Shown in pieces: positions 48,314-60,612 of a stretch of 64,000 nt of DNA. A program made the translations under genes and the position numbers. Under the pieces are notes generated by a model, which did no database searches, was not told the DNA's origin, and saw nothing but the letters and a program-made list of their open reading frames with translations. Each line of letters begins with the position of its first letter. Position 1 is the first letter of the stretch. The DNA is taken from assembly GCA_005765155.1 (NCBI GenBank), contig VCCP01000008.1, positions 558,001 through 622,000 of the forward strand. Direction: 5' to 3'. Source of the DNA: Zelopaecilomyces penicillatus (taxonomy: Eukaryota > Ascomycota > Sordariomycetes > Hypocreales > Pseudodiploosporaceae).

Positions 48314-51300
48314 TTTGAAAAGTTGATGTTGGTATATAGAAGATGATAAATAGGAACCTGTTGCTGGTAGTTGAGACTGAGAGAAGATGCTGAAGGCTTG
48401 GGCTGCTGTTTCCAAGTGAAGAACTCTAGACTTTCGAGGCGGCTATGGCCTCTATTTATCCTTTCCTTCTCTCTATCTTTCTTGCCGAGCTTGTTAGTAG
48501 TGGAGCAATGAAGTTGATTCTGTAGCCTGCATGTTTGCTTCGTGAGTTATGATGCCGCATATTGTCTTGACCTTCCCAGTCTGGCAGTTGTGTAGAGCCG
48601 TGGTTGTAACGCTGGATGTCCTCTGCACTGCACCCTTGGATCACGGAAGGGTCCCTGACTGGAGCTATGGCGGTTTGAGAACATTGTCCAAGAGAACAGC
48701 TGTGCCCCAGGTTCCCTCGGCGCTAAGAGATGCCAAGTATCGGGGCAACGAGGAGGGCAGTGAAATTAACAGCTTCTGAATAGACACTAGCTCAAAGGTT
48801 CTTCTGAGAGACCTCGGATCGGAAGGCTTGCTGATGACTACATTGCTGTGGACTGAAAAGGGAAAGGGAGGGGGGGATGAGAAGGGGATAGAACGAAATG
48901 AATGGCGAATGGTGACTTCTGTGTGCATGTTGGACACTCATTGTCCTTGTTATCTAGTGGAGTTTGCTTTTGGTGTCGCTCCTTGCGGATCACGCAACTT
49001 CATAATCGGTTAGTCCCCACCAGTAAATGTCCGAATCCCTGTCGTTGCCCCAGTCGGCTATTTTTAAGGCACAAGTGTGGTAGGAAGTGCGTGACTAGAT
49101 GCAGCCTAATCGGCCGAGGCGTTGTAACATACATACATCGTTGAACGGACGGATGTTGGGCCCGCCTGCCCATGTAACCGTTGATAGTGCTCTCTATTTG
49201 GATAGCTTAGGAGTTGCGGGCTGGCCCAACAGTGGTTGATAGTGAGTCCACTTCTGAATACTCTATTCATGATTCTCTCGTGTTAATATGACTTGGTAAT
49301 GCTTGTTGATCGGTATGCGTCCGCTCGGGGCACATGTTCATCAAGGTGCATGGCCGGTACGTTGCTAACGTTGGTTCATCGGCCCCCAACAACGAACGTG
49401 AGACGGGTTGGTCGTCCTGCCGCAGCCACCGGCTCTTATTGTACACGGTCCTGATTCAGGTCCAGAAAAATGCCGCGACTAATATTGTTCTGGACTTGGA
49501 GAAGAACATCTGCCCATTCTATCCGGTGCGAAAGAGGGTGGGGATGAGATAGGCGGCGTTGTCCAGTTCGCAGTTACCCACGAGTGGCTATATTGCAAGA
49601 AGGTGGCGCCACAATAGCACTGAAAGGCGAGCTGGCCCTTGGTCAGATGCTCCATCTTGCTCCCATTATGGTGCACGAGGAGATGGGTCATATGGAGTCC
49701 AGGGACGGTGGACCATCCCATTCGACTGCCGAATAGCCCCGCCCGTCCGCCGGCTCCGATGGAGCGCAGATGACCAGCAAGTCCAGGTAGGCTCGCCCAT
49801 GCTTGGCCACCAGCCTCGTATGAGATGAAGAGGAGCCAGGAGCCCGCCTGTCGAGCGAATTCCAGTCCTGTCCGCGATTCTTCTAGAGGGAGAGGGGGTG
49901 ATGAACTGCCTGATGAAGTGGGTCAACGCCGATCGCCCCAATCGCCTTCCCGATTGATTTGGCCCCAGGATGGGAATGCTGGCCGAGCGGCTGGTCCGGT
50001 GGAAGGCCAGTGTAACATCTGTAGCTTCTTCGCAGGACGCCTCCACAGTCGTACAAACGCCAATGGATATGGGAGTAGGCTATTGCGGTGGGTTGAGATG
50101 GCGTGCCGAGGATGGGAAATGGGTACATGAGAAGAAGAAGCGAGACATTGTTGGGACTTGAGGACGATGTTTGCTTAGCTACCAGGGCGGCCCGCCATAG
50201 GGAGAGTGCACAGAGACGGGGCGTTAATACGGTGGGTGTACAGTATTGTACGGACACAGGGCACCTTGATGGGGGGCCAGTGCTGTCTGTACAGCTCAAG
50301 AAACAGTGGTTGGAGCCGCTGTTGGACCCTGATGATCCTGGTGGCGATCCACCATGGAGGCTTCCATCCATCCATTAACGTGTCCACGGGTGCTTTCGTC
50401 CCATCTCCCAAGACGACCTACGCTATAACGGGGCACCAAGCACCAAAGCATCCAACTGCCTCAGTGCGTTCTACAAGTATGCAGACTAGCTTCATGTCCC
50501 CTGCATTGTCTATTGCTGATCTTGGCTTCGCCCAGAAACATGCAAGCCGATCACCAGCTTGAGCGACTCAAGCCACCACCCGCAAAGATGCTTACTTGAT
50601 AGAAATGCATCGACAATATAGGCTACAGAAGCGAAATCCGGGGAAACCGCAGCCCTAATGTAGTGAGACACCATGGCCACATGGGCATTGTCGCTTTGCA
50701 ACATGTTTTGGGCTATATTCTGTCGGTGGGAGCCGGATCGCCATGAAAATCGTTAATACAGCATCGCAAGCCCGTTCCTCGTACGACCTCCCTCAGCAAT
50801 GAATGTTCCGTGCCTGGTCTTCAACTTGGGTATAAAGTCAATTAGCTACTTGCCGCCGGGGTAATAGCAACTGCCACCATGTAAAGCCACCAGACACTGC
50901 CGCAAAGATTGCCGTACTGCAGCCAAAGAATTAAGAATGCCGGGGCTATTCAGAAATTGAACGATGGCTTTGTTGTGGCGATTCCCAAAGGAGAAGCTGG
51001 CTATGGAAGGCCGACTTTGGAGTACGGGGGAGGCGCCTGCTAGCACAAAGGGATGATGGTTGCAAGACTAGCTCCTCCTTGGACGCAATGTTATTCTCGT
51101 TGAGGCGAGCTTAGCTACTGAGCTTCCCCCCAGTATATTTGGGTCAGAAGCTAGCTATAACTTGAACTTTGGTGTGACCTGGCGAAGCATGTGAACTGAG
51201 GGATGCTGAAGTGGGCGCCATTGCGGTTTCTGGGACATGTCGAGATGCCAGCAGCAGGCGCAATGATGGTACCCAATGATGTGATCAATGCTATGAACCT

Positions 51301-53653
51301 TGCAGCATTATATCGCTGCGGCCCAACACCTCGAATGAGGGTCGACACGGGAAGAGCTTCATGTCATGGAAGGCAAGGAAAACGCCATGCTGGGAGTGTG
51401 GCTGGAGATTCCCTAATGCAATACATCCACTGTATGCATATGCAGTTTCCCCACATGTGCTCCTCTTTGGAAATACGTTCAGATCGGACAAACATTCCTC
51501 ATTTGCCCCCAGCGAGATAGCACGAGACAGCCCTCGACTCGCAGGACGACGCGCGATACAACACAAGACAACCAGTTTTCCGACCTCCCACCACCCCGGG
51601 AAATCCGACAATCTGCCCGCCCCAATAGAAAAACAGCCCAACACTCTGCATAGATAAGCCGTTGCCCTCAACGCAACAGGAGGTGCAGGTGACGGTGGTA
51701 CTCCAACCCGTCCTAGTGGCACTTTGGTCAAACCACATTCCTGCACTGCACCGCCGGGCTGATATGACCGAATCCTGATGCTGAGATTGGCCTGCCAAGC
51801 TGCCGCATAAGAATTCGTGTTATTAATCTGTGGTATGCAGGGTAATCAGTCCGCAGGCGACATGTTTGACTCGTGCTGTGGTTTCTCATGACGTATGCAG
51901 GACGCTGCGGGGAGGGAACCGTGCTGTCTACGATTCTACAGGATGATTATGCTCCACATACATTCAATGCCCCCCTTTCGAGATCTCGGCCTCGGCTGGT
52001 CTATCCGGTTTAGGTAGGAGATGTGTAGCTCGGCTAAGGAACTCATCATGAACTCTCAACTCAAGAGTCGAGGAAGCAAGTATCATGCCTACCAAGTTAC
52101 CTACCTACCGCATGAAGCTCATGATAGTATAGAGTCTTCACAATGCTATTAATAGACGGACAAACATCAATACAGTCACGGATTGGATTGAAGTAACTAA
52201 TGCCAGGGGACAATAATAGATCAAGATATGCATCTTTAGCTTTTCCCCGCGACACCCTCGAGCTGCCAGATCTAGCCTGGTACCACCACCATCACTATAG
52301 CTCGGAGCTTGCAACAGGCCGTCATGTCGGGGTTACCTCCGGTTAGTTGGCCACATCGATCTCGGGAACTACAGCTTTGGCCGAACGTTCGCTCTCCGAC
52401 CACTGTCAATCATGTCCTGTCAGCCATGCACGTAAACAACACCGGTCTGCCTGGCGTCAACACGGAGAGTGACATGGCCGAGCCTTAGTCGCGTACGTTA
52501 TTCATCCTCGACCAAGATAGCGGCCCTACTTGTGCAATGGCGTCGTGTTCGCAACGGCCTGCCTTTTACGGGTCTCCGAAATACTCGACGGTAAGTTTCC
52601 GCGACGTTTTCCGCCGGATACTCTCGGTTTGTGTCAATGACACGGAATGATGCCGTGTAGATGATGCCGATGAAAATATGGACGAACCTAAAGACTGTGA
52701 ACTCATAGGGGATTGTAGATTGTCCATCAAAGCAAACTTACTCAAAGATCCAATCTCGTACAGTCACCATCCCGACAGATAAGCTAGAGTTACGGGCTTA
52801 TATTGCGTATCACAAGGTGAAGTTTCCATGTGAATATCAGAGAGATTATTTCCATAGCTCTGATATTTGCACACTTGGACGTGGTGATACGTTTCTGATA
52901 CTCTGTTGTTATGATGATACTATCATAGTCTACAGTGCCAAAAGACCACCGCTGAGATGACCATCCGTTCGTATTTGACCTGATGGAATATACGAAAATG
53001 CTAGATGAGCCCAAAGTGCGCCTGCCAGCCTCACACAAAAGTCCTTTTCATGACGTCGAAAAGGCTGTGCACTTTTCATGAATGACCAAAGCTGCCGTAT
53101 TTATGTTCATCTGTATCCCTACAACATCAGCCAACCAATCCCAGTTGTAATAGACAGGTACCCTAGACCTACGACTTCCCAAACCTAGGATTGCTAGATA
53201 ATTCATGATTCGACACACAAATACTTTTGAAAATGCCAGATTTTTACGCATCCCGTCTGCAATATTGTGACATGCGGATTGTATTAGAATATTTAAGCGG
53301 AGTTAAGTTTGTAGCTTATGGCTGATTAACACGACAGGAAAGGGTACGACATAAGTCAAAAAAAAAAAATCAATATAATGTAAATAATTATGTGCTAATT
53401 CATCACATGTGAAAGAACACATATATATGGCAAGAGTATACAGTTTATCGTTCTTTGAAGCGATATCTTTTACTCAATAAAGTATCAATGAGCAATTGAA
53501 GCATAAGCCTGATTGTTGTTTATAAATAACTAAGGGTTAAAATCGTCGGTGGAACCGTAGATGAACAAAATACACGAAAAAAAACAGGGATAAACTTGCT
53601 AGTTGTCTCTTGACAGCCCATACTCTTGCTACTGTCCCATGTAGACTCCTCCA
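48314..53653. other. Gene-poor region, 5.3 kb
   Basis: No gene is supported. Open frames at 49.3-51.8 kb overlap one another on both strands and lack domains or exon chains. From about 52.6 to 53.6 kb the sequence turns AT-rich. The region includes the subtilisin promoter at its left edge. I found no terminal repeats, transposase motifs or RNA genes. Confidence 0.5.
48451..48460 (-). promoter_or_regulatory. TATA-like element of the subtilisin gene
   Basis: Minus-strand GATAAATAGA about 138 bp upstream of the ATG. It overlaps a GATA core, which in fungi may bind nitrogen-regulatory GATA factors that often control extracellular proteases; that regulatory role is inference. Confidence 0.4.
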
Positions 53654-54845
53654 TCACGGAAACTTAACCTTCGCAGCGTCCACAGTGACAAGGAACCGCT
53701 TACCAGGATGCTCTGTAACAGTATAAATCTTCTTCCCCCTCTTATCATAACTCAAATCCTCCGTCCCTGGCGGCACCATGCCCACATTGTTTCGCGCGCC
53801 CTTACCCGGCAACCACCCCCAAATATCGCCGTTTTTGTTGGCGCCGTTGCTACGCGAGATGTAGATCTTGCCGTTGGCCTGGACGGCGCCCTGGATGCGC
53901 AGGATGTCGAGGCAGTACGCCCAGACGCCCTTGGCTGTTTTCTTGTCCGCGCCTGTCTTGAGGGTGCGCGTGGTGTGGTCAAGCTCGAATTGCACCATGC
54001 GGATGGGGTTCTTTTCGTCTGGTTGGTATTCGCCGACCATGAGACGATCGGGGGAGGCAGTGCGGTCTAGAGCGATGTAGGAGAAGCGGAACTCGAACTT
54101 TGGTGTCCATTTGTACCACCTGATTTAATAAGATCGACTTGTTAGTATGATAATCATCTTGGAATGTGTTATGGAAACATCATTACCTGCTTTGGGGGAT
54201 CACGTATTTATAGCCTGCGGCGGAGTATTTACCGGCGCTGACTTTGCCGACTCCAGAGCCAGATCCGACGTCCCAAATGTTGCTCATGTCAAAGACGCGA
54301 ATTCCCTTTGTGGTATCAACAACCCACAGCGTGTCGCCATACCACATGATACCCCCGGCATGAATGTCCACACCCGTATAGTTATCATCAGCATTGGGAT
54401 ACACCAGCAGCGCGTTGCGGTACTTCTTAGTTGCCTTGTTGACAAACGTAATGCGCACCTGGCTGGTCTCATCACTATACCAACTCACGAGCCAACCATC
54501 TTTACCATCGTAGGTGCCAACCTCGAGGGCATCTGCGGTGGACGTGACGCCCTGCGGCATCCACTTCTTAGTGTCCACGTCGTTGTAATCCTTGGTCTTC
54601 TCCCAAGAGAGTTTGTTGGCGCTGCCGCTCATTTTGTGGTTGCCATCGTCAAAGACGTCCGAGACATTGACTCGCTTCTTGGCGTTGGTGAAGATTTTGG
54701 ACAGCGGGGCGAGGTGTTTGTTGATGCCTTGGTCTGTGAGGATGAAGTCTTTGCCTTGTCTTGCCCCTCCGCTTTTGCAGTTGCTTGGGCTTTGGCACGC
54801 AGCGAGCGTGCTGGCGACGAGGACGGCGAGAGCAGACCACTTCAT
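53654..54845 (-). CDS. Secreted protein of unknown function, 374 aa
   Basis: Minus-strand exons 54187-54845 and 53654-54119 (donor GTAATG, acceptor ATCAG) give 374 aa. The chosen start gives a clear signal peptide, MKWSALAVLVASTLAACQS; an upstream ATG in the same frame would bury it. The mature part shows repeated short strands with Gly-Asp turns, such as GIMWYGDTLWVVDTTKGIRVFDM, YISRSNGANKNGD and EDLSYDKRGKKIYTVTEHPG, suggesting a beta-propeller-like fold. There are no catalytic motifs I can name. It looks like an intact secreted protein family of filamentous fungi. A TATA-like element lies about 65 bp upstream. Confidence 0.85.
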
Positions 54846-55719
54846 TGTGTTGAATTGCAGAGATGTGTGAATTTTAATTGAAGATTCAGTGATCAAGGCA
54901 GCCCATTACTTATACCTAGAGGACATCATCTTTACCTGTGGAGTCGTTGAGGGTCGATCATCGCCATCATCACGCGTTGGAAACTCGCAGTGCATACCCA
55001 ACTTTGGGATTAGCTGCAGCCTACTGGGCTAGGATCCATTATAATGCCAGGATTGGCCTCAGCTCCTGGTTCGTTGAGCCTCATGATGATGGAAGTAATT
55101 TATTTCCTATCCATCCAGAAGGATGTCTTTGTTCAGCTGGAGGAGTAAAATTAGAAGCGAAACATGGCTCAGCCCTGCCAACTCGGAGAAGCTTTTGGCC
55201 GCCTTACACTGTGTGCTGCCCCATCACTTCTCCACTGACTCATGGATGGATGCAGCATTATGCCAAAAATAGCACAAACCCTTTCTTACCTATATCACAT
55301 CTACAATTAATTTCGCAACCCTGCAGATCACGGACTACAACCTCGCTTATTCTGTCATTTCGCCTCCTTTCGCACAGGTGCCTCAAAATGAAAGCCTTCA
55401 TCTACATTTAGCTCATGGTTTTGCCTGAGCATCTCTCATCCCAATTATAACCAACAGTTGAGCGATATTCACTGTTGTGTTCAAAGCAGGCCGCAGAGTA
55501 ATATAGTCGAAGGGGATAGCGCAAGGTGATTATAGTGATTACTTTAGTATAATTCCTGCAATGATAGAACATTTAGATCAACGGCACATAATTGACAAAC
55601 ACAAACGACATGGCATTGAAACACGAGCACAATCAATCCAGCATCTTGAAAAGCACCACCACCAACAAATGTTTTGATCTATATGTGTCCCAGCAGATAT
55701 CCTGAAGTCAGTCGTCTAC
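54846..55719. other. Intergenic, 0.9 kb
   Basis: This lies between the secreted-protein gene start and the permease stop. A 157-codon plus-strand frame at 54938 has no protein-like features. Nothing else is seen. Confidence 0.5.
54910..54915 (-). promoter_or_regulatory. TATA-like element of the secreted-protein gene
   Basis: Minus-strand GTATAA (in context GGTATAAG) about 65 bp upstream of the chosen ATG. It supports the internal start over the upstream in-frame ATG, which would lie only about 14 bp from it. Confidence 0.35.
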
Positions 55720-57444
55720 CTAGGCAATCCAGAACCAAATTCTCTCCAAAAAGTTCCTCGGTTTCCTCTCCTTCCATGTAGGCTCCAACCGGTCAATTTC
55801 TGCTTTGCCGGACCAGATATCCATCTCCGAGACAGGCACAAATTTGGTCTTCTTGACGAGCTTGTAACCCAAAAACAGTGACAAAAAGATGGGTATGTCT
55901 ATGTATGGTGGGATGAAAGACTTGGCGCTGAACCTTCCAGGGAAGAAGGCATCGAAGCCATTGAAGAAGGCTACGACAAGGCAAAAGACAATGGCAAAGT
56001 ACGCGAGGAACGGCTGCATGGGTGATTTGAATGGCAGGGTGTTGCGGTCAACGCCATGGTGTTTGAGGCCGTGATAGAAGCGCAGGTATGTATAAGAGAT
56101 GCTTGCCCAGACGATGAGTGTGCTGACCGCGCTGAGATTACTGATCCAGAAAAAGACCTCAGAGGATCGGTTGTTCACGTTGAGGTAGACCAGCAAGTTC
56201 AAAACCGTTGTCGCTGCTACACATGCATATGGAACGCCCAGACGCTCCCACGAGAGGAACGAAGGGGCTTTTCCATCTAGCGCTGCTGAATATAGCACCC
56301 GTGTTGACGCATAGAAGAATGAATTTCCAGCAGACCAGGCAGATGAGAGTACGACACCGTTGATAATACCAGGGAGAGTGCGGATGCCTGCGTTGCTAAT
56401 GGCAATGACAAACGGGCTCTGCGCAGCACCGGGCGCAGAACTGCCAATGGCATTTAGAAGCTTGTCGTCCTTGGATGAGACGCAGAGGCCCACAAGAAAG
56501 ATGGCAAGCACGTAGAATATGGCGATTCTCCAAAAGACTCGACGCACAGCCTTGGCGATATTGACCCTTGGATTCTGCGTCTCGCCTGCAGCCACGGCCA
56601 CCATCTCGCTGCCTCCGTACGAGAACGTAGCTTGGATAAAGACTTTCCAAAAGGCTAGAAAGCGGCCGAGCGATCCAGTCTTTAGGTATTCATTCATGGG
56701 GCCCGGTTTACGCCAGTACCTGAAACCAATTGTCTCGCCTGTCGGAGAGCCACCGACTGTGATGACGAACATGAGGATGATGAGGCCGACAATGGTGATT
56801 AGTTTAATGGCCCCAAAGACAAACTCGGCCTCACCGTAGATGCGCACCGGCAGGCAATTGACAGCAATCATGGTGACGAAGAAGATTGTGATGAGGGCTA
56901 CCTTGGGCGTGCTCACTTGCCAGTAATCCATAATGACACAACAGACACTGACCTCGATGCTCACGCCTATGGCAAACTGGTACCAGTAGTTCCATCCCAG
57001 CGTGAAGCCCAGCGCTGGGTCTACGTAGCGGGACGCAAACACCGGCACCGCACCTGGGATCGGTAGCCAGGCCGTCATCTCGCCCAGGCTGTTGATCACG
57101 CAGTACAGGTTGAAGCCCGTGACGGCGTAGGAGATGAAGGCGGAGAGCGGACCAGCCAGGGACAGCACCTGGCCGCTGCCCACGAACAAGCCCGTGCCGA
57201 TGGCGCCGGACAGAGCGAGGAACTGGACATGGCGGGATTTGAGTCGCCGTTCCAGCGTGCCCAGATGGCGCTGCTCGTTGATGCACAGCTTCTCGTCTCC
57301 GGAGGTCAGGTTTGTGGTGGCTGCCGTGCGGGCTGCCGAGCGGGGCTCGTGGGCTGCCGTGATGGAGTCATTGTCGGCGGCGTGGCGCTCGTGGGCTTCG
57401 ATGTCGCCGTCTGGCGGGCGCCTCTGGTTTGCTGCGGGGGCCAT
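55720..57444 (-). CDS. Amino-acid permease (APC superfamily, fungal YAT type)
   Basis: Single-exon 574-aa plasma-membrane transporter importing amino acids by proton symport. The hydrophilic N-terminus of about 70 residues includes Lys residues that could be ubiquitinated. Twelve hydrophobic segments follow. The first contains the family signature ALSGAIGTGLFVGSGQVLSLAGP. Further family motifs are SLGEMTAWLPIPGAVPVFASRYVDPALGFTLGWNYWY split over TM3-4, FSYGGSEMVAVAAGETQNPR and SSAWSAGNSFFYASTRVLYS. The C-terminus ends ERIWFWIA, a typical amphipathic tail. Length and topology are normal. Substrate specificity cannot be read. Confidence 0.95.
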   Translation of the reverse strand: MAPAANQRRPPDGDIEAHERHAADNDSITAAHEPRSAARTAATTNLTSGDEKLCINEQRHLGTLERRLKSRHVQFLALSGAIGTGLFVGSGQVLSLAGPLSAFISYAVTGFNLYCVINSLGEMTAWLPIPGAVPVFASRYVDPALGFTLGWNYWYQFAIGVSIEVSVCCVIMDYWQVSTPKVALITIFFVTMIAVNCLPVRIYGEAEFVFGAIKLITIVGLIILMFVITVGGSPTGETIGFRYWRKPGPMNEYLKTGSLGRFLAFWKVFIQATFSYGGSEMVAVAAGETQNPRVNIAKAVRRVFWRIAIFYVLAIFLVGLCVSSKDDKLLNAIGSSAPGAAQSPFVIAISNAGIRTLPGIINGVVLSSAWSAGNSFFYASTRVLYSAALDGKAPSFLSWERLGVPYACVAATTVLNLLVYLNVNNRSSEVFFWISNLSAVSTLIVWASISYTYLRFYHGLKHHGVDRNTLPFKSPMQPFLAYFAIVFCLVVAFFNGFDAFFPGRFSAKSFIPPYIDIPIFLSLFLGYKLVKKTKFVPVSEMDIWSGKAEIDRLEPTWKERKPRNFLERIWFWIA

Positions 57445-58518
57445 GGAAATTAAGGAAGTAAAGGGAGTCTCTGGATGTGCTCTGTAGTACAGTTTGGTTC
57501 GCCAAAAAATACCAAATCTTCAATAAGTCCAAGACAAACAGAGACAAGAAGAGACAAAACAAGCGGCACAGTCACACGTTTACCCAACGATGGTTACATA
57601 CATCTTACCAGGTTCTTCACCCGCCTTGATATCTCGATGTTACTCTTCGTGCTTCCGCTTTGGGCATAGGCCTTGCATATCGACCATGTAGACTGTACAT
57701 GCTCATGTGCTGGTGGTGATGTAGTACCACCGAGCAGAGTGAGGTGTGTATGCAACTTGGAGTACGGTTTTAAACTCGTGAACGATGGAAGGATCGGCAC
57801 TCACTATTAGTGCCACACCACTGCACTGGGCCCTGGTGTGATCCGCCACAGCACAATATCCAGAAGCATAAGGTATTTACAGAGACGGGAACTTGAAAGG
57901 AGAATAATGCATCAACTTGTCCAGGAGCAAACAATGGGTCTACGACCCGGGGGGACCACGGGCCACCATGTTCTCCGCCGGCATCAAGACGGCCCCCTTC
58001 ACCACCCCCACCACCCCCACCACCCCCACCACCTCCACGGCCGCCGCCACGACCACGACCACGGCTTCGTCCCCGTCCCGACCCTGCCACCACAGCGGCA
58101 AACCGCGTCATTTGTCTCAATTGGCCCTCAGAGATGCCTGATATCTAAATACCCAGGTTAGTATTCGGTATGTACCTGCCTAGGTAAGACAATGGATGGT
58201 CGGAGTGGAAGTGGAGAGGGGTAAAAGGTACAGTGACCTAGGTACTTACTCTGCTGCTGGTGTTGGTGGCCACTGGACCCCTATTTATGCTGGGGTTGCT
58301 GCACATAGGCAAGAAAAAACAAGGGCGAGATACGGACCAGAGAGGGTATCGTGAATGGACATTTTCAGTCCAATGCTCAAGCTGTAAACGAAGTTTGGTA
58401 TGCAAAGAGTAACCCGAGGGTTTTGCTTAAATAGCGAGCCGTCCAAGGCTGCTACTTCGACGGTGGTTGCACGTTTTGAATTGTTGATAATCACGTTCAT
58501 TGGAAAGTATAATTGACA
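57445..58518. other. Intergenic with Gly/Pro-type 9-bp repeat
   Basis: This is the region from the permease start to the left decamer array. A tandem 9-mer accaccccc occurs about 58001-58030 and makes Gly-rich or Pro/Thr-rich frames on the two strands. I consider it low-complexity non-coding DNA. The permease promoter should lie in the first few hundred bases. Confidence 0.5.
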
Positions 58519-58588
58519 ATTGCTGGCTATATCCGGCTATTGCTAGAAATTGCTAGAAATTGCTGGCGATTCTTGGCGATTGCCTGCC
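58519..58588 (+). repeat. Left decamer array beside the HNH gene
   Basis: Seven consecutive 10-bp units, best seen as attgctagaa twice at 58539-58558, with diverged neighbours attgctggct, atatccggct, attgctggcg, attcttggcg and attgcctgcc. The array ends 12 bp from the stop codon of the HNH gene, so it lies in its 3' flank. It is opposite in orientation to the array at 60351-60460. Confidence 0.8.
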
Positions 58589-58600
58589 GACAATAAATCT

Positions 58601-59843
58601 TCAATCTAAAATATCTTCCCATTCATCAAAGGTAGTGTTGTCATCTAGATCGTCAACGTTATTATTGAGCGATTCTGGCGAGAATGCAGCCCCAGACATG
58701 GCTGCAACTCGAACACACGCCCATTGTATATCTAGCATCAGCTTCATTTTCCGGGCCTTGTTGTTTTCTAAACCATTGATGTAGAAGGTTTGGCCGGTCT
58801 GTAGTGGCCGAGCTGAGCCAGATCGATAACCATCAGTTTCAGTTTGGACAGTGGCTAACATTTCACGGATCGCACCAACCTCCATCTCGACCGGGGTCAC
58901 CGGATCGCCTGTATGGCGCTGCAGCCAGTGGAACTGTATTTGTAGTCGCGACATACCATCGGTATCGGTTGTCGAAACCCCTAGGCACTTGAGTCCAAAA
59001 TATGTTTTAGCCCACCAGTCATGGAGTTGGCTGTTCAGGCAAATCATGTTCCAGTCTTTATCAGAACAGCCAGCATCGCTTGCGCATAGCCTTACGAAGC
59101 GCCTGGACTCAGAAGGCCCGACTAGACGGAAAAGGACACAGTTTAGGTCACGAGCCGCATCGAGATTCGCAAGGCTTGAGTTTAGGTCGAATGGCATAAT
59201 ATGGCAAGCCTCTGGACTTGCTGTGCCTAGGAGAAGGCATTTCTTATCTCTTGCAATTGCCTAATAATGAGGTCAGAACATATATATTGTGTGGGAATAG
59301 ATAGCAATGAGGAGGTCGGCTCACCAGTCTTTTTTGCTTTTCGTTTCGGTTGATCTTTCTCTGAGAGGCATGAGATGACGCGGTATGCTTCTTCGGAATC
59401 AAACCCTTAGTTACTGCCGTGTGTCAGATATTGGGCCTGAGACACTCGTTGTGCGGATGATGGAGAGGTTACTCACACATCCACATCAAATTACGATGTA
59501 ATCTAATCTCATTGGCGATCCGAGTAAAATGAGCCTCATGAGCATGAGCTTCTAGTTCCTTCAATGGCATTACTAGAAGCACTGCCGTTTGAAGTTTGGG
59601 AAACCTAAAAAATGATTCCCTGTAGTAATTCTGGTATTTCGCTTCCAGATTTCGCATATACCCCAGGCGAATCTCTAGTTCTTCAGCGGGTAAAATAGGT
59701 AAAGTTGGCCGCCACGAGGGGCTGGCATTCAAGTATGCCATCAAAGTGGTCTTGTTTTCAGGCAAGGTCGATGGTCTGGCCAGAAAATCTGTGAGAGGGC
59801 CGATGTATCTTTGTATTTCCTGCCGAGAAGCCATGTTCGTCAT
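58601..59843 (-). CDS. HNH-nuclease-domain protein (fungal type)
   Basis: Minus-strand exons 59477-59843, 59325-59413 and 58601-59260 give 371 aa from the first plausible ATG (MTNMASRQ); MASRQ, three codons later, is also possible. The N-terminal half is helical. The linker is basic (QRKINRNEKQKRL). The nuclease-like motif begins RDKKCLLLGTASPEACHI, with the first His in CHI (about residue 172). It continues with WNMICL for the Asn and LHDWW for the last His, spanning the H-N-H pattern of the fungal HNH_2-like group. These proteins are frequent in accessory parts of fungal genomes, and their biological role is largely unknown. The second exon restores the frame exactly. The gene sits between decamer arrays in opposite orientation, suggesting it may be cargo or enzyme of a mobile unit. 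Confidence 0.85.
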
Positions 59844-60350
59844 GTGAATAAGGACAGTAATGGTGACAGACAATGGAAGATGCCCATAAAATAAAAAGAA
59901 ACCAAGTCTCGGTATCGCGTCGAAAATAAATGACAAAGATGTAGTGTTGTTCAAGGCTAGCGTTGTTGATGACACTTTGGCGACGAAGCTGTGGAAGTGA
60001 CTGTTGCAAATTGCGGTGATAAATAAGAAATAAATGAAGAAGATAAGAGAAAAAAGGTTGACGCATACAAGGAAAGGTTCAGGTAAATATTAGCCTTTTT
60101 CAGATGCAGATTATATTATTGTCACTTGGCCTGTGCTGTGCGCCTTGAAATCTTAAATATGGCTGGTTGAGTGGCAACGTGGAACTTGACAGCTGGCAGG
60201 CAGGTTCCCGACTACTTTACGAAGACTGGCACATATTTGCAATTTATTGAACTGATATAGCTCGTGAGTCGTGACATCAATATTGGCCACCGTTTGCGTG
60301 AATGCCTGTATTCTTCACCTTTAAACGGATCGGTGAAGTGGCAGAATACA
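59844..60350. other. Upstream region of the HNH gene
   Basis: About 0.5 kb, AT-rich, between the HNH start and the right decamer array. The HNH frame remains open for 44 codons upstream without clear coding features. The promoter is presumed here; nothing else is seen. Confidence 0.45.
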
Positions 60351-60460
60351 GCAATAGCCAACAATGCTAGCAATTCTAGCAAATATCGAGAAATTCCTAG
60401 CAATACAGAGGAATGGCCAGTAATTGCAGCGACAGACTGCAATTACTAGCGATAGTGACT
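60351..60460 (-). repeat. Right decamer array, inverted relative to the left array
   Basis: About eleven period-10 units, for example acaatgctag, caattctagc, aaattcctag, gaatggccag and aattactagc. Read on the minus strand they give GCTAGNATTG-type units matching the left array's attgctagaa. It lies about 0.5 kb upstream of the HNH start, so the two arrays bracket the gene. Confidence 0.75.
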
Positions 60461-60612
60461 AAAGGGAAATGCCTTTCGGCAAGTACATCATGTCATCATC
60501 ACAGCTAGCTATATTATCGGAATGCTTTTTATTAATTCGTACCATATCAAAACAGAAATCTCTAGTTGACAATGAATTCGAATTATCTAAAACAACAGTA
60601 CCATCTTTCATC

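Noticed and set aside
57770..58120. Gly/Arg-rich (RGG-like) 116-codon minus-strand frame
   Set aside because: The Gly run is produced by an accaccccc 9-bp repeat. The flanks are not RNA-binding-like, and the opposite strand gives an equally long Pro/Thr-rich frame.
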